A program made the translations under genes and the position numbers. From the NCBI GenBank assembly GCA_043808235.1, contig JAZDFC010000076.1, positions 1 to 41,539 of the forward strand: 41,539 nucleotides of DNA. The letters are read 5' to 3'. The notes beneath the pieces were generated by a model. It worked only from the letters and a program-made list of their open reading frames with translations. It did not search any database and was not told where the DNA came from. Of the stretch, positions 1-7,734 are shown one piece after another; within the stretch, counting starts at the first letter, position 1, and every line of letters starts with the position of its first letter. This stretch comes from JAZDFC01 sp043808235. Lineage in GTDB: Bacteria > Bacteroidota > Ignavibacteria > Ignavibacteriales > Melioribacteraceae.

Positions 1-102
1 AGAGATTTATCAAAAAAGTGGACTATGCAAATTCAAAACTGGGCTGTTGTTCTTTCCCATTTATCTGTTATTTTTGAGGAGAGATTAAATGTTGTTCTTT
101 AA
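1..102 (+). CDS. IS256-family transposase, C-terminal fragment (5' part outside window)
   Basis: Position 1 is the first base of a codon equivalent to Arg376 of the 408-residue transposase at 26833-28059. The visible part runs through residues equal to 376-408 and stops at TAA 100-102. The catalytic residues lie outside the window. There is no sign of decay in the visible portion. Whether the full copy is intact cannot be judged. Confidence 0.9.
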   Translation, partial: RDLSKKWTMQIQNWAVVLSHLSVIFEERLNVVL

Positions 103-139
103 CTGCTTTTCCCATTTACACAAATATCTTTACAGACTC
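1..139 (+). mobile_element. Right end of an IS256-family element, cut by the window start
   Basis: Bases 1-139 are identical, base for base, to 27958-28096 of the complete IS256-family element further on. Bases 1-102 encode the last 33 residues of the transposase plus the stop codon, and 103-139 is the right terminal region ending in the inverted repeat (ending TTTACAGACTC). The flank after base 139 (AATAACAAAA) differs from the flank of the other copy, so this is a separate insertion in the same orientation. Perfect identity over 139 bp suggests recent transposition or gene conversion. Confidence 0.93.
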
Positions 140-145
140 AATAAC

Positions 146-176
146 AAAAAACCACCGCGGCGTGATGCGATGGTTT
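146..176 (-). terminator. Rho-independent terminator after the 216-983 lipoprotein gene
   Basis: Read on the minus strand, AAACCA pairs with TGGTTT and an inner CGC/GCG pair extends the stem past one mismatch. The hairpin is followed by a run of T (TTTTTTG). It lies 40 bp beyond the stop codon at 216 and so would end the long minus-strand transcription unit before the IS256 copy. Confidence 0.6.
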
Positions 177-215
177 CTTGCAGTTACTATTATGAGAGAG
201 TGTGTGAGGGTGAGG

Positions 216-983
216 TTATTCTACAATTCCACGGTAGATATCAATTGAATAATATTTACCATCAAGTTCAAGCTGGGCTGCTTTGTTTTCATAAAATGTT
301 ATTTTGCCGGTGTATTTGAAAGTGTCGCCATCTGCGGTTGTGCCGCTGATAACTACTGAAGCTGAGCCGCTTTCGATATCCTCGTTTTCGTAATCAATGG
401 TTAATGAATTTACATCGAGGGTTACGTTTGCAGTGTATGAAAGACCGGAATATATATTTGAGTTAACAACACCGGACCAATTGTAAAGCCCGTTTAGTTT
501 ATATTCCGTTTCATTCTCACCGGGAATAGTTGCGGTGAAATCGCCTGTTGCGTTATGAGTTCCATTTAATCTGATTGAACTAAAATCGGAATTGCCGCTG
601 TAGTTCACAATATATTGATCGTTGTTGCTTCCATTGTCAATATATGTCATCTCCAATGCGACTTCAGCATAATAGGAGTATGGTGGAACAGAGTAATTGA
701 CTGTGAATGAAGTATCAATGATAGTTGTGGCTTCTGAGGTTTCGATAATTTCTTCGGCTTCTACTACTACTGCACACATTCCATAATTAGACTCTGCCGA
801 TAGAGAAGTAGCAACAGCATTTGCTGCTTCTTCCGCTGATACCGCAGTATTTTCTGTTTCTTCAATATCGTCCGGAACGGAGACGGGATCGGAATCGTCT
901 TTATTACAAGCAATAAATAGAACCGAAAATAATAGTCCGATAAATGAATAGTAAAGAATCGAGTTTAAGAATTGCTTTTTCAT
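216..983 (-). CDS. Putative secreted lipoprotein, function unknown
   Basis: A 255-residue protein starting at ATG 981-983 (MKKQFLN...), which gives a clean lipoprotein signal peptide: basic start, hydrophobic stretch and a lipobox LFIAC with the cysteine near residue 25. A longer frame runs upstream to 1154 but reads through non-signal sequence, so I prefer the internal start, which has a purine-rich AAAAAGGAAAA upstream. After the lipobox come an Asp/Glu/Ser/Thr-rich linker and a beta-rich region with many Thr, Ser, Asn and Tyr and no recognised catalytic motif. It probably sits on the outer membrane as a surface or periplasmic lipoprotein. I do not recognise the family. Confidence 0.75.
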   Translation of the reverse strand: MKKQFLNSILYYSFIGLLFSVLFIACNKDDSDPVSVPDDIEETENTAVSAEEAANAVATSLSAESNYGMCAVVVEAEEIIETSEATTIIDTSFTVNYSVPPYSYYAEVALEMTYIDNGSNNDQYIVNYSGNSDFSSIRLNGTHNATGDFTATIPGENETEYKLNGLYNWSGVVNSNIYSGLSYTANVTLDVNSLTIDYENEDIESGSASVVISGTTADGDTFKYTGKITFYENKAAQLELDGKYYSIDIYRGIVE

Positions 984-1121
984 TTTGTTTTTCCTTTTTG
1001 TTTTTAATGTATTTCGTTTCATTCTTTGATGCGCTGTAATCCATCTTACGTGCCAGCAAAGAAAAGTGGGAAAACAAAATAAAAACGAAATATTTCGTAA
1101 ATTTCGGATGCCTGGAGAAAT

Positions 1122-1153
1122 AAAAAAAATGCCTGGAAAATTACTTCCAGGCA
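1122..1153 (-). terminator. Rho-independent terminator after the 1297-1695 gene
   Basis: TGCCTGGAA (1130-1138) and TTCCAGGCA (1145-1153) form a perfect 9-bp stem with a 6-base loop. On the minus strand this is followed directly by eight T residues. A third TGCCTGGA at 1109-1116 is a partial copy of the same stem. This is the only recognisable feature in the 313-bp gap between the two small lipoprotein genes. Confidence 0.85.
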
Positions 1154-1296
1154 AAATTTGTAATGTATTTTATATCCACAATAATTTGAAGAGCCGATTC
1201 AGAATGTATAAACTTACCGGAGAAAATCATTCTTCTCGTTTCGGTAATTTTACCGTCAATTATCCGGTAGAAATTTGAGACGGATTATTCTCATAA

Positions 1297-1695
1297 TTAT
1301 TTTTTTGCTGATAGGTTTACCGAAGCCCAAACATCAAAAGATTGTTGATCTGTAAGTTCTTTCCCTTTAAAATGAATTCTCCATGTACCATTTAATTTCG
1401 GGTACTTAATTTCGTCTGTATATGCTTGTCCGACAAGCAGCTTATAATTGTCAAGATCTGTTACCCCATATGAGTGCTGCGACGGATCAAAAACCTCATA
1501 ACTAAACAAATAGATATCCATCGAACAATAGAATACAAATTCAAACTGCGGATCCACTGAGATAGTACTTACGGTGAAAATTGGAAAATCGAAATTGTCA
1601 TATACTACATTTGGATCAGTAGTATTTTCATCAGCGCTGCATCCCGCAATGAATGCAAGCAATAAAACAAATAAAAGGTATGATAATCTTTTCAT
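1297..1695 (-). CDS. Small putative lipoprotein, function unknown
   Basis: A 132-residue protein starting at ATG 1693-1695 with a strong ribosome site AAGGAG about 7 bases upstream. The N-terminus MKRLSYLLFVLLLAFIAGC is a typical lipoprotein signal with lipobox IAGC (Cys19). The mature part of about 113 residues contains aromatic and Asp-rich beta-strand-like segments and the stretch NGTWRIHFKGK, but no family I recognise. It is followed by its own terminator at 1122-1153, and so probably ends a transcript or forms a single-gene unit. Confidence 0.75.
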   Translation of the reverse strand: MKRLSYLLFVLLLAFIAGCSADENTTDPNVVYDNFDFPIFTVSTISVDPQFEFVFYCSMDIYLFSYEVFDPSQHSYGVTDLDNYKLLVGQAYTDEIKYPKLNGTWRIHFKGKELTDQQSFDVWASVNLSAKK

Positions 1696-1788
1696 GTTGG
1701 CTCCTTATATTTTTCTTTGTTTATGTACTAATAATATTTTTGAAGAATTGTTTCAAACTATATCAACAGAATTTGTCGATAGACAATG

Positions 1789-3681
1789 TTACTTAACCAG
1801 CAGCATACTTTTTGTTTTAACAAAATTGCCAGTAACTATACGGTAGAAATATACTCCGCTCGAAAGCCGTGAGGCATCAAATTCCACTTCATAATATCCC
1901 GGTGATTTCTGTTCATTAACTAATGTTGTAACTTCACTACCGAGGATATCATATATCTTTAACGTAACATATTGTAGAGACGGGATATATCCCGTCTCTA
2001 CGGTGGGTACTGCGTATCTAATTGTTGTTGTTGGATTGAAAGGATTCGGATAATTCTGATACAGTTCGAAAGTTGAAGGCTGCAAGTTGAAAGTTACCTC
2101 AACTACACCGGAGTATGTGAAAGAACCGTCGATATCAATTTGTTTTAAACGATAGGAATAATTTCCACTGATAATATCTTTATCTGTGAATGAATACTCT
2201 TTTATAGAATTGCTGTTTCCGCTGCCTTCAACAAATCCGATTAACTTAAAACCTCCTAGGTTATGGTTGCCATTTCCATCCTCTAAACCTCGGAGGTTTG
2301 CAGCTCGCTCTATTTCAAATCCGTAATTGTTTACTTCTGTTGCTGTTTGCCAATTAAGAATAACATTTTCATCTGAAATCCTCGCGGCAAATGAAATCAG
2401 TTCTACTGGGAGGGAAGCATTACTATAGCGAACAGCAGCAAAATCCCTCGTATAATTACTGCCACTCATAAAATATCCTCCAACAACAATTTTTCCATCC
2501 GATTGGATTCCAACACTTGTTGCAACGTCTTCATAGGAATCAATAGCGGTAGTTACTTTTCCGTCGCTATCAAATCCGGTATCTATTGAACCTGAAGTAT
2601 TGAGTCTTATTATTGCATAATCAGCGGTTGAGCCATCAGAAGAACTTCCAACGATAACTATCTTACCATCGGATTGAATGGCAATATCGTATCCAATATC
2701 ATCATACGACCTAATTGATGCTGTATATTTTCCGCTAAAGCCAAAGCCTGCATCTAATGACCCGTTGTAATTAAACCGAATAACGGCATAATCAAAATAA
2801 GTCCCATCCGAGGCTGAACCTGCAAGTAAAATTTTTGAGTCGGATTGAATACAAACACTATAGCATTTGTCATCGTATGAGCCAACATACATTACTACTT
2901 TTCCGTCTGAATCAAATGTGTTATCCAAAGAGCCATTAGTGTTATACCTTACTAAGGCAAAATCATAATAACTTGGATTTGAGGAATATCCGGCCACAAC
3001 AATTTGCCCATCCGCGTGAATCGCCACATCGCGTCCCCAATCATTATTTGCAGTTACAGCGGTTGTGACTTTACCGTCAGTATCAAAAGTGTTGTCTAAT
3101 GATCCGTTTGTATTGTAACGAACAACTGCAAAATCATTATTAGTGCCATTGTATGAATACCCTGCAGCTACTATTTTTTGATCGGACTGAATCGCAACGC
3201 CGTATGCCACATCGCCACCTGAACCTATTGCCGTAGTAACCATACCATCACCGTCAAATCCAGTATCCAATGTTCCGTCGCTGTTGTATCGTACTAACGC
3301 AAAATCATAATTACTGCCATTATATGAACAACCTGCAACAACGATCTTCCCATCAGATTGTATTGCTATACTGTATCCATAATCAGCTCCCGATCCAACT
3401 GCGGTCGTCACAATTCCGTCACCATCAAATCCTGTATCAAGAGTCCCATCGCTATTAAACCGGGCCAAAGCAATATCATAACCACCATCATAAGAGTATC
3501 CTGCAGTTACAATTCTATCATCCGTTTGAATTGCGAGTGCAAAACAATAGTCATCTGCACCTGCTTTTATTACCGTTGTTGCTTTTCCATCACCTGAGAA
3601 AGTGTTATCTAACGCTCCATCTTGAGCAAAATTATTTACTGCCATGAAAAGGCATATTAAGTATGTAAGTGCTTGTTTCAT
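1789..3681 (-). CDS. Delta-60 repeat protein with T9SS type A sorting domain
   Basis: A 630-residue secreted protein. A signal peptide (residues 1-19, ending NFAQ) is followed by seven tandem repeats of about 55 residues with the pattern IQSDGKIVVAG ... DFALVRYN ... GSLD ... FDSDGKVTT, the delta-60 repeat family (residues about 20-430). Next come a fibronectin-like domain (LPVELISF ... NWQTATEVNNYGFEIER, about 432-540) and a C-terminal T9SS sorting domain (about 545-630). The protein is probably exported across the outer membrane and anchored or released at the surface. Two stretches of palindromic DNA repeats lie inside the coding sequence, in frame: at 1974-2001 in the sorting domain and at 2249-2299 in the fibronectin-like domain. 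The ligand or function is unknown. The start ATG 3679-3681 has GGTGA upstream. Confidence 0.9.
   Translation of the reverse strand: MKQALTYLICLFMAVNNFAQDGALDNTFSGDGKATTVIKAGADDYCFALAIQTDDRIVTAGYSYDGGYDIALARFNSDGTLDTGFDGDGIVTTAVGSGADYGYSIAIQSDGKIVVAGCSYNGSNYDFALVRYNSDGTLDTGFDGDGMVTTAIGSGGDVAYGVAIQSDQKIVAAGYSYNGTNNDFAVVRYNTNGSLDNTFDTDGKVTTAVTANNDWGRDVAIHADGQIVVAGYSSNPSYYDFALVRYNTNGSLDNTFDSDGKVVMYVGSYDDKCYSVCIQSDSKILLAGSASDGTYFDYAVIRFNYNGSLDAGFGFSGKYTASIRSYDDIGYDIAIQSDGKIVIVGSSSDGSTADYAIIRLNTSGSIDTGFDSDGKVTTAIDSYEDVATSVGIQSDGKIVVGGYFMSGSNYTRDFAAVRYSNASLPVELISFAARISDENVILNWQTATEVNNYGFEIERAANLRGLEDGNGNHNLGGFKLIGFVEGSGNSNSIKEYSFTDKDIISGNYSYRLKQIDIDGSFTYSGVVEVTFNLQPSTFELYQNYPNPFNPTTTIRYAVPTVETGYIPSLQYVTLKIYDILGSEVTTLVNEQKSPGYYEVEFDASRLSSGVYFYRIVTGNFVKTKSMLLVK
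1974..2001. repeat. 28-bp palindrome (GTAGAGAC family) inside a T9SS domain
   Basis: A perfect 28-bp palindrome made of arms GTAGAGAC / GTCTCTAC around the core GGGATATATCCC. Read in frame on the minus strand, it encodes most of VETGYIPSLQ, which splits the usual sorting-domain sequence YAVPT-QYVTLKIYD. The same DNA occurs in four other T9SS genes and in the gene-free stretch at 26158-26191. Confidence 0.95.
2249..2299. repeat. Paired AACCTC-GGAGGTT palindromes inside the delta-60 gene
   Basis: AAACCTCGGAGGTTT (2285-2299) and a degenerate partner AAACCTCCTAGGTT (2249-2262) lie about 36 bp apart, centre to centre. They encode NLRGLEDGNGNHNLGGF in frame. The same 15-mer occurs twice, about 33 bp apart, at 26570-26584 and 26603-26617 outside genes. 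The insert lies between FEIER and LIGF of the fibronectin-like domain. Confidence 0.85.
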
Positions 3682-3791
3682 TTTGTCACCATTATTTTTA
3701 TAAACGTTTTATGAATTATTTTTCATTTATTTTTAATAATTATTTCATTACAAAAATTTTAATGGATGTTTTAAATAAAATGTCTTTCTGT

Positions 3792-6700
3792 TTATTTAAT
3801 GAGCAGCATCTTCTTTGTTCCAATGAAATTATCAGCAACTATACGGTAGAAATAGACACCACTTGAAAAACCGGAAGCGTCAAATTCCACTTCATAATAT
3901 CCCGGCGATTTTTGTTCGTCAACGAGTGTTGCGACTTCACTTCCGAGGATATCATATATCTTTAACGTAACATATTGTAGAGACGGGATATATCCCGTCT
4001 CTACGGTGGGTACTGCGTATCTAATTGTTGTTGTTGGATTGAATGGATTCGGAAAATTCTGACTTAGTTCATAATCAGTGGGGATTTCATTGTTTGAAGG
4101 CTCACTTATGCCGGTTAGTTCACCGGAGTTTAATGAGGCAACCACCCACGTCTGGAAAAACTTCTCGTAGTTTGCGGTTACCATGTGTAATCCTTTATTC
4201 AGCGTTGTATTAAGAGCCTCAAGTTCGCCACTGTAAGGATTTAATCCCGCAATTACCAAAGTATTTTCATCGAAGAGGGGATTTGCCGGGAAATCAACTG
4301 GATCATATTCGAATGAAATTGTACCTACCACATCGCCAACAGGCTGACTCTCATAAACGAGCCAGTAACGGTTAAGCGGAATAAACTCCCAATATGAGAA
4401 CATTATTTCACTGAATGATTTCACTTTAACAAATTTATTGGAGCTGCTGTATGGCGAGTTTACCTCCGCAGCAGTTATTTCACCTGTTTGAGTATTTGAT
4501 ATAACATTCATTTTGGCTCTAACAGGATGAAAATCTATTTCTAAGGCACCGGTAAGTAAGGGTTGTGAACTTATTGATGCTGGATTTTCTACAGTTATAA
4601 GTCTAAGATCTGAGCATATTTTAAAATTCTGGTTTGGTTCAATAACTTTATATCTCATAAATATTGCATCAGTGAGGGAGGGTATTATTTTATCTGTAAT
4701 TACATTGAAATTATAATTTCTAGTGCCTGTCTCTATATTATTAACACAGACATAGTCTAAATGATCGGTAGTTAAAATTATGTCGTTCCTATCTCTATAT
4801 TCAACACTTTCCAGAATTAATTTAAGATTGCTAGTTTGTGATAAACGAGTAACGATTTTTACACTACTGATTAATATCAATTTTTCTCCAGTCATTAGAC
4901 TAAAACTGCCTGTCCTAACCACAGTGCTGCCTGAATTCATAGCAGGAGTATTAATTATTTCTTCTATTTGACAAGGCGGAAATAAATCCAAAGGTTCCTT
5001 TTTTTGTGCTTTCACATTCCCGTTCTCATCTTTTAAATTAACAACTACAATTATTTTTTCCTTGGCATCGCTATAATCTAATAATGGAATATTCAGAGGA
5101 ATTGCTTGTGAGACTTTTTTCTCAGACGCCGGCTCTGCTGGCATTGTTATCAAAGGAAATTGATATCTAACTACACACCCTGGCCAGGTCATCCTCTGAA
5201 TATCAATTTCCAATGAACCATTTAAAGTTGGCGAAGCAGTTGTAAGTGTGTACTTGATTTCCATTGTCAGATTATGGTTATTTCCTTCTACTAAATTTTG
5301 TCCTGTATTCTCTTTTATTTTGATAATTTCCAATCGATTTTCAAGTTGCTCAACTTTAAAATTAACTGTGTTGGATGTAGTGGTCGGTTTATCTCCATCG
5401 GGAAAAAGGATTGCTGTTACATCTATGCTAGCAGCGGTTAACGGTACTTTGAATGTCACATCAATTGGGCCGGCGGTAGTATTCCCAGGTGTAACAGGAA
5501 TCTCGGCTCCCGGCAAATTATGATAAAATCCCGCATTGTCTTGTACATATACAACAATTTTACCGCTACTTGCAGAAAAAAGATTATACCTGTCAACTGT
5601 GACCCGAATGGTTGCAGTATAATCGGGCACCAAATTATTGTCAGGTAGAGGTTCGATTGTTTCGGCTGTAATATGAACATCATCTTTATCTTCCGGTGCA
5701 GCTCCACCAATAAAAGGGATGTAGTTGATATAAGCTGCCTGCTTAAAATCCAATCCGTTTCCTCTGGGATTCCAAAACCCATCCACGGCTGAGCTATCTT
5801 TTGGTCCGCTTGGCTCGCCCCAATAATTATTTGTTGCATCGATGACCGGGAATACACTGCCATCGGAGCCACGGTTTATGTTAAATCCCAAAGCCAAATT
5901 ATTAGAAAACCCTTCCGGATTTAAATTGAATCTATTGTTGTTAATGTGAATGTTACATTCGGTTAGGTTAGGGGAATTAAAAATGTTAAGATAAGTGACG
6001 AAATTACTAATTACGTTACCCTGTATGGAAATATTAAAATTTGATTTGAAACTAATAGCTGTATTTCCTGTCTTTAATTCCGCTGATTTTGATTTACCAG
6101 TTATTGTGTTATTGGTTATCTCTGCGGGAAATAGAATTTCGGAATAACTACCACTGCCTTGAATCCAACCCCCACAGTATATCGCATTTGTGGTTTCGAA
6201 TGTGTTATTATTAATCTTTGTTACACCTGCTAGCGGGAAAGCGTATTGATCAACTGTATAAATCAACTCTCCGATATTCAATGCGTAATCAGTATAAGTT
6301 ATATCAGCATTTACCCCCTCGGCATAACGGAAGGTATTTCCATCAACGATTGGTGATAATCCTAATAAATTTAGAGAAGAGCTATTAAGCCAGAATTCAA
6401 TAATATTATTGCTAAGGTTTGGCGAACTATATGGTACAGGACGATGGAATGGATCAATACCCATCCGTATTAGTCTATCAAAATAATTGCTTTCGATAGT
6501 CATTGTATTACAAAATTGTACCTCCATATACTTCACTGTACTATTCATTAAGTAGTTATTGCCATTTTTAGGGAATATTATTTTTGGTAAACTAAAATCA
6601 AACGGGCTAATCTGGCTGGCATTACCGTCCTTATTAGTATCACCTCCTACCAAATCATCACGTATATCGGTAATAGTCGCCCCGTCAATTTGAATACCTC

Positions 6701-7100
6701 CCGATCCCTCAAGTTCATTAAATAGATAAAGTTTACCGCCCGGTGACCACGAAACTATGTTTCCGCTTGTATCGGTGGTTACCGAGCCTGCTATTTTAAC
6801 AATTGCACCCGGCAGAATTTTTAGTATCTCAGTTGCTCTTTGAAATGGACAGTGATAAACGACATGAATTTTTTCGGGTCCCCAAAGTATTATCCCGTTT
6901 TGTACACCATCATCGTCATATTTGGGATTCCCATCTTCATACACTCCGGCATGATGAACAAGAACTGTTTGTGCGTACATTATGACTGGTGAAGCTAAAA
7001 AGGTAAGCAGAAAAATGACATGGATCATTGAGTAAATATTTTTAAAAAAGGATGTTACTATTTCCTTCAGTGCAGATTGCGAATAAAAAGATTTTGCCAT
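3792..7100 (-). CDS. Large beta-helix surface protein with T9SS type A sorting domain
   Basis: A 1102-residue secreted protein. ATG 7098-7100 has a good GGGAG ribosome site, giving a long (about 43-residue) signal peptide whose hydrophobic part MIHVIFLLTFLASPVIMYAQ starts at Met25; that Met is an alternative start. Residues about 50-430 look like a right-handed parallel beta-helix (repeated short N-rich strands such as INNNTFETTN, then NNYWGEPSGP, a motif common at the end of such helices). Residues about 450-1000 hold beta-sandwich-like regions without a clear family. Residues about 1010-1102 are the T9SS sorting domain, with the 28-bp palindrome at 3977-4004 in frame. The gene starts 19 bp after the stop of the receiver gene and is probably co-transcribed with it. 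The substrate is unknown; an adhesin or polysaccharide-binding role is possible. Confidence 0.88.
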   Translation of the reverse strand: MAKSFYSQSALKEIVTSFFKNIYSMIHVIFLLTFLASPVIMYAQTVLVHHAGVYEDGNPKYDDDGVQNGIILWGPEKIHVVYHCPFQRATEILKILPGAIVKIAGSVTTDTSGNIVSWSPGGKLYLFNELEGSGGIQIDGATITDIRDDLVGGDTNKDGNASQISPFDFSLPKIIFPKNGNNYLMNSTVKYMEVQFCNTMTIESNYFDRLIRMGIDPFHRPVPYSSPNLSNNIIEFWLNSSSLNLLGLSPIVDGNTFRYAEGVNADITYTDYALNIGELIYTVDQYAFPLAGVTKINNNTFETTNAIYCGGWIQGSGSYSEILFPAEITNNTITGKSKSAELKTGNTAISFKSNFNISIQGNVISNFVTYLNIFNSPNLTECNIHINNNRFNLNPEGFSNNLALGFNINRGSDGSVFPVIDATNNYWGEPSGPKDSSAVDGFWNPRGNGLDFKQAAYINYIPFIGGAAPEDKDDVHITAETIEPLPDNNLVPDYTATIRVTVDRYNLFSASSGKIVVYVQDNAGFYHNLPGAEIPVTPGNTTAGPIDVTFKVPLTAASIDVTAILFPDGDKPTTTSNTVNFKVEQLENRLEIIKIKENTGQNLVEGNNHNLTMEIKYTLTTASPTLNGSLEIDIQRMTWPGCVVRYQFPLITMPAEPASEKKVSQAIPLNIPLLDYSDAKEKIIVVVNLKDENGNVKAQKKEPLDLFPPCQIEEIINTPAMNSGSTVVRTGSFSLMTGEKLILISSVKIVTRLSQTSNLKLILESVEYRDRNDIILTTDHLDYVCVNNIETGTRNYNFNVITDKIIPSLTDAIFMRYKVIEPNQNFKICSDLRLITVENPASISSQPLLTGALEIDFHPVRAKMNVISNTQTGEITAAEVNSPYSSSNKFVKVKSFSEIMFSYWEFIPLNRYWLVYESQPVGDVVGTISFEYDPVDFPANPLFDENTLVIAGLNPYSGELEALNTTLNKGLHMVTANYEKFFQTWVVASLNSGELTGISEPSNNEIPTDYELSQNFPNPFNPTTTIRYAVPTVETGYIPSLQYVTLKIYDILGSEVATLVDEQKSPGYYEVEFDASGFSSGVYFYRIVADNFIGTKKMLLIK
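3977..4004. repeat. 28-bp palindrome (GTAGAGAC family) inside a T9SS domain
   Basis: Identical to the palindrome at 1974-2001, at the same codon position of the sorting domain, again encoding VETGYIPSLQ in frame. Confidence 0.95.
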
Positions 7101-7119
7101 TTCTATTCTCCCGTATTAA

Positions 7120-7497
7120 TTATGATAAATATTTGTTTTCATTTTGAAATATTTCTGCAGTTTTGGCGAGGAGGATTGTATCCAATGATTTTTTTTCAAT
7201 AAAATCATCTTTGTAAATTTTATGAGCTGTCTTTGCAAGACTGCTGGTTGTATTAGCTGTAAGTAATAAAATTTTTACTGTCGGATAACGGTTCTTAATA
7301 ATATTGCCAAGCTCGATACCGTCTAATCCAGGCAAAAAAAGATCAAGAATCGCGAGATCGAAATGCGTTTTTGTTAATTGATTCATCGCCTCATTCGCAT
7401 CCTCCGCTTCATGTACATTATAACCATTTCCCTCAAGCCGTAGAGCTATCCCTTTTCTCATTGCATAATCGTCATCAACCACCAAAATGTTTTTCAT
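7120..7497 (-). CDS. Stand-alone response-regulator receiver domain protein
   Basis: A 125-residue CheY-like receiver starting at ATG 7495-7497 (MKNILVVDDD). The frame is open to 7551, but the extra 18 residues are not receiver-like and lack a ribosome site. The acidic pocket is Asp8-Asp9-Asp10, the phospho-acceptor is Asp52 (LAILDLFLPG) and the switch Thr is Thr80 (LLLTA). The conserved lysine is probably Lys102 or Lys103, but without the usual following proline. There is no output domain, so it must act through a partner. Candidates are the histidine kinase at 9232-11067 (phosphorelay or phosphate sink) or another kinase. The next gene downstream is the beta-helix T9SS protein, 19 bp away. 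Confidence 0.9.
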   Translation of the reverse strand: MKNILVVDDDYAMRKGIALRLEGNGYNVHEAEDANEAMNQLTKTHFDLAILDLFLPGLDGIELGNIIKNRYPTVKILLLTANTTSSLAKTAHKIYKDDFIEKKSLDTILLAKTAEIFQNENKYLS

Positions 7498-7704
7498 TTC
7501 CGGGTCCACAATTTTTTTGATTGAGAATAAACAACGATTGGGCCATTTCATCTGTAGAGATGAAGAGGTCGACTTGAACGGAATTAAAGGTTATTAAGAA
7601 GGAAGAATTGTTATGAAATCATTTCAATTATGCACTTTAAACAAATCGTGTTTGTAAATAATAGGAAAGGGATAGAAGAAGTAAAATTTTATTGATTTGA
7701 CTTT

Positions 7705-7722
7705 GCCGTGAAAAAACACGGC
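7705..7722. terminator. Short hairpin after the NtrC-type regulator gene
   Basis: GCCGTG (7705-7710) and CACGGC (7717-7722) form a perfect 6-bp stem with loop AAAAAA, 13 bp beyond the stop of the regulator gene. No T-run follows on the minus strand, so it is only a weak terminator candidate, or an mRNA 3' end stabiliser. Confidence 0.35.
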
Positions 7723-7734
7723 AGTCTGCTGTTT

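Noticed and set aside
89..319. 76-residue plus-strand frame
   Set aside because: It overlaps the IS256 right end, a terminator and the antisense of the lipoprotein gene; no protein features.
1040..1055. Possible sigma54 promoter upstream of the 216-983 lipoprotein (minus strand TGGCACG, then ATGGA at -12)
   Set aside because: The -24 part is perfect, but the -12 part has GG where the nearly invariant GC is required. Tempting because an NtrC-type activator is nearby, but not enough.
984..1154. N-terminal extension of the first lipoprotein to residue MPGSNFPG
   Set aside because: It reads through the terminator hairpin of the neighbouring gene and would bury the lipoprotein signal; the internal ATG at 983 is better.
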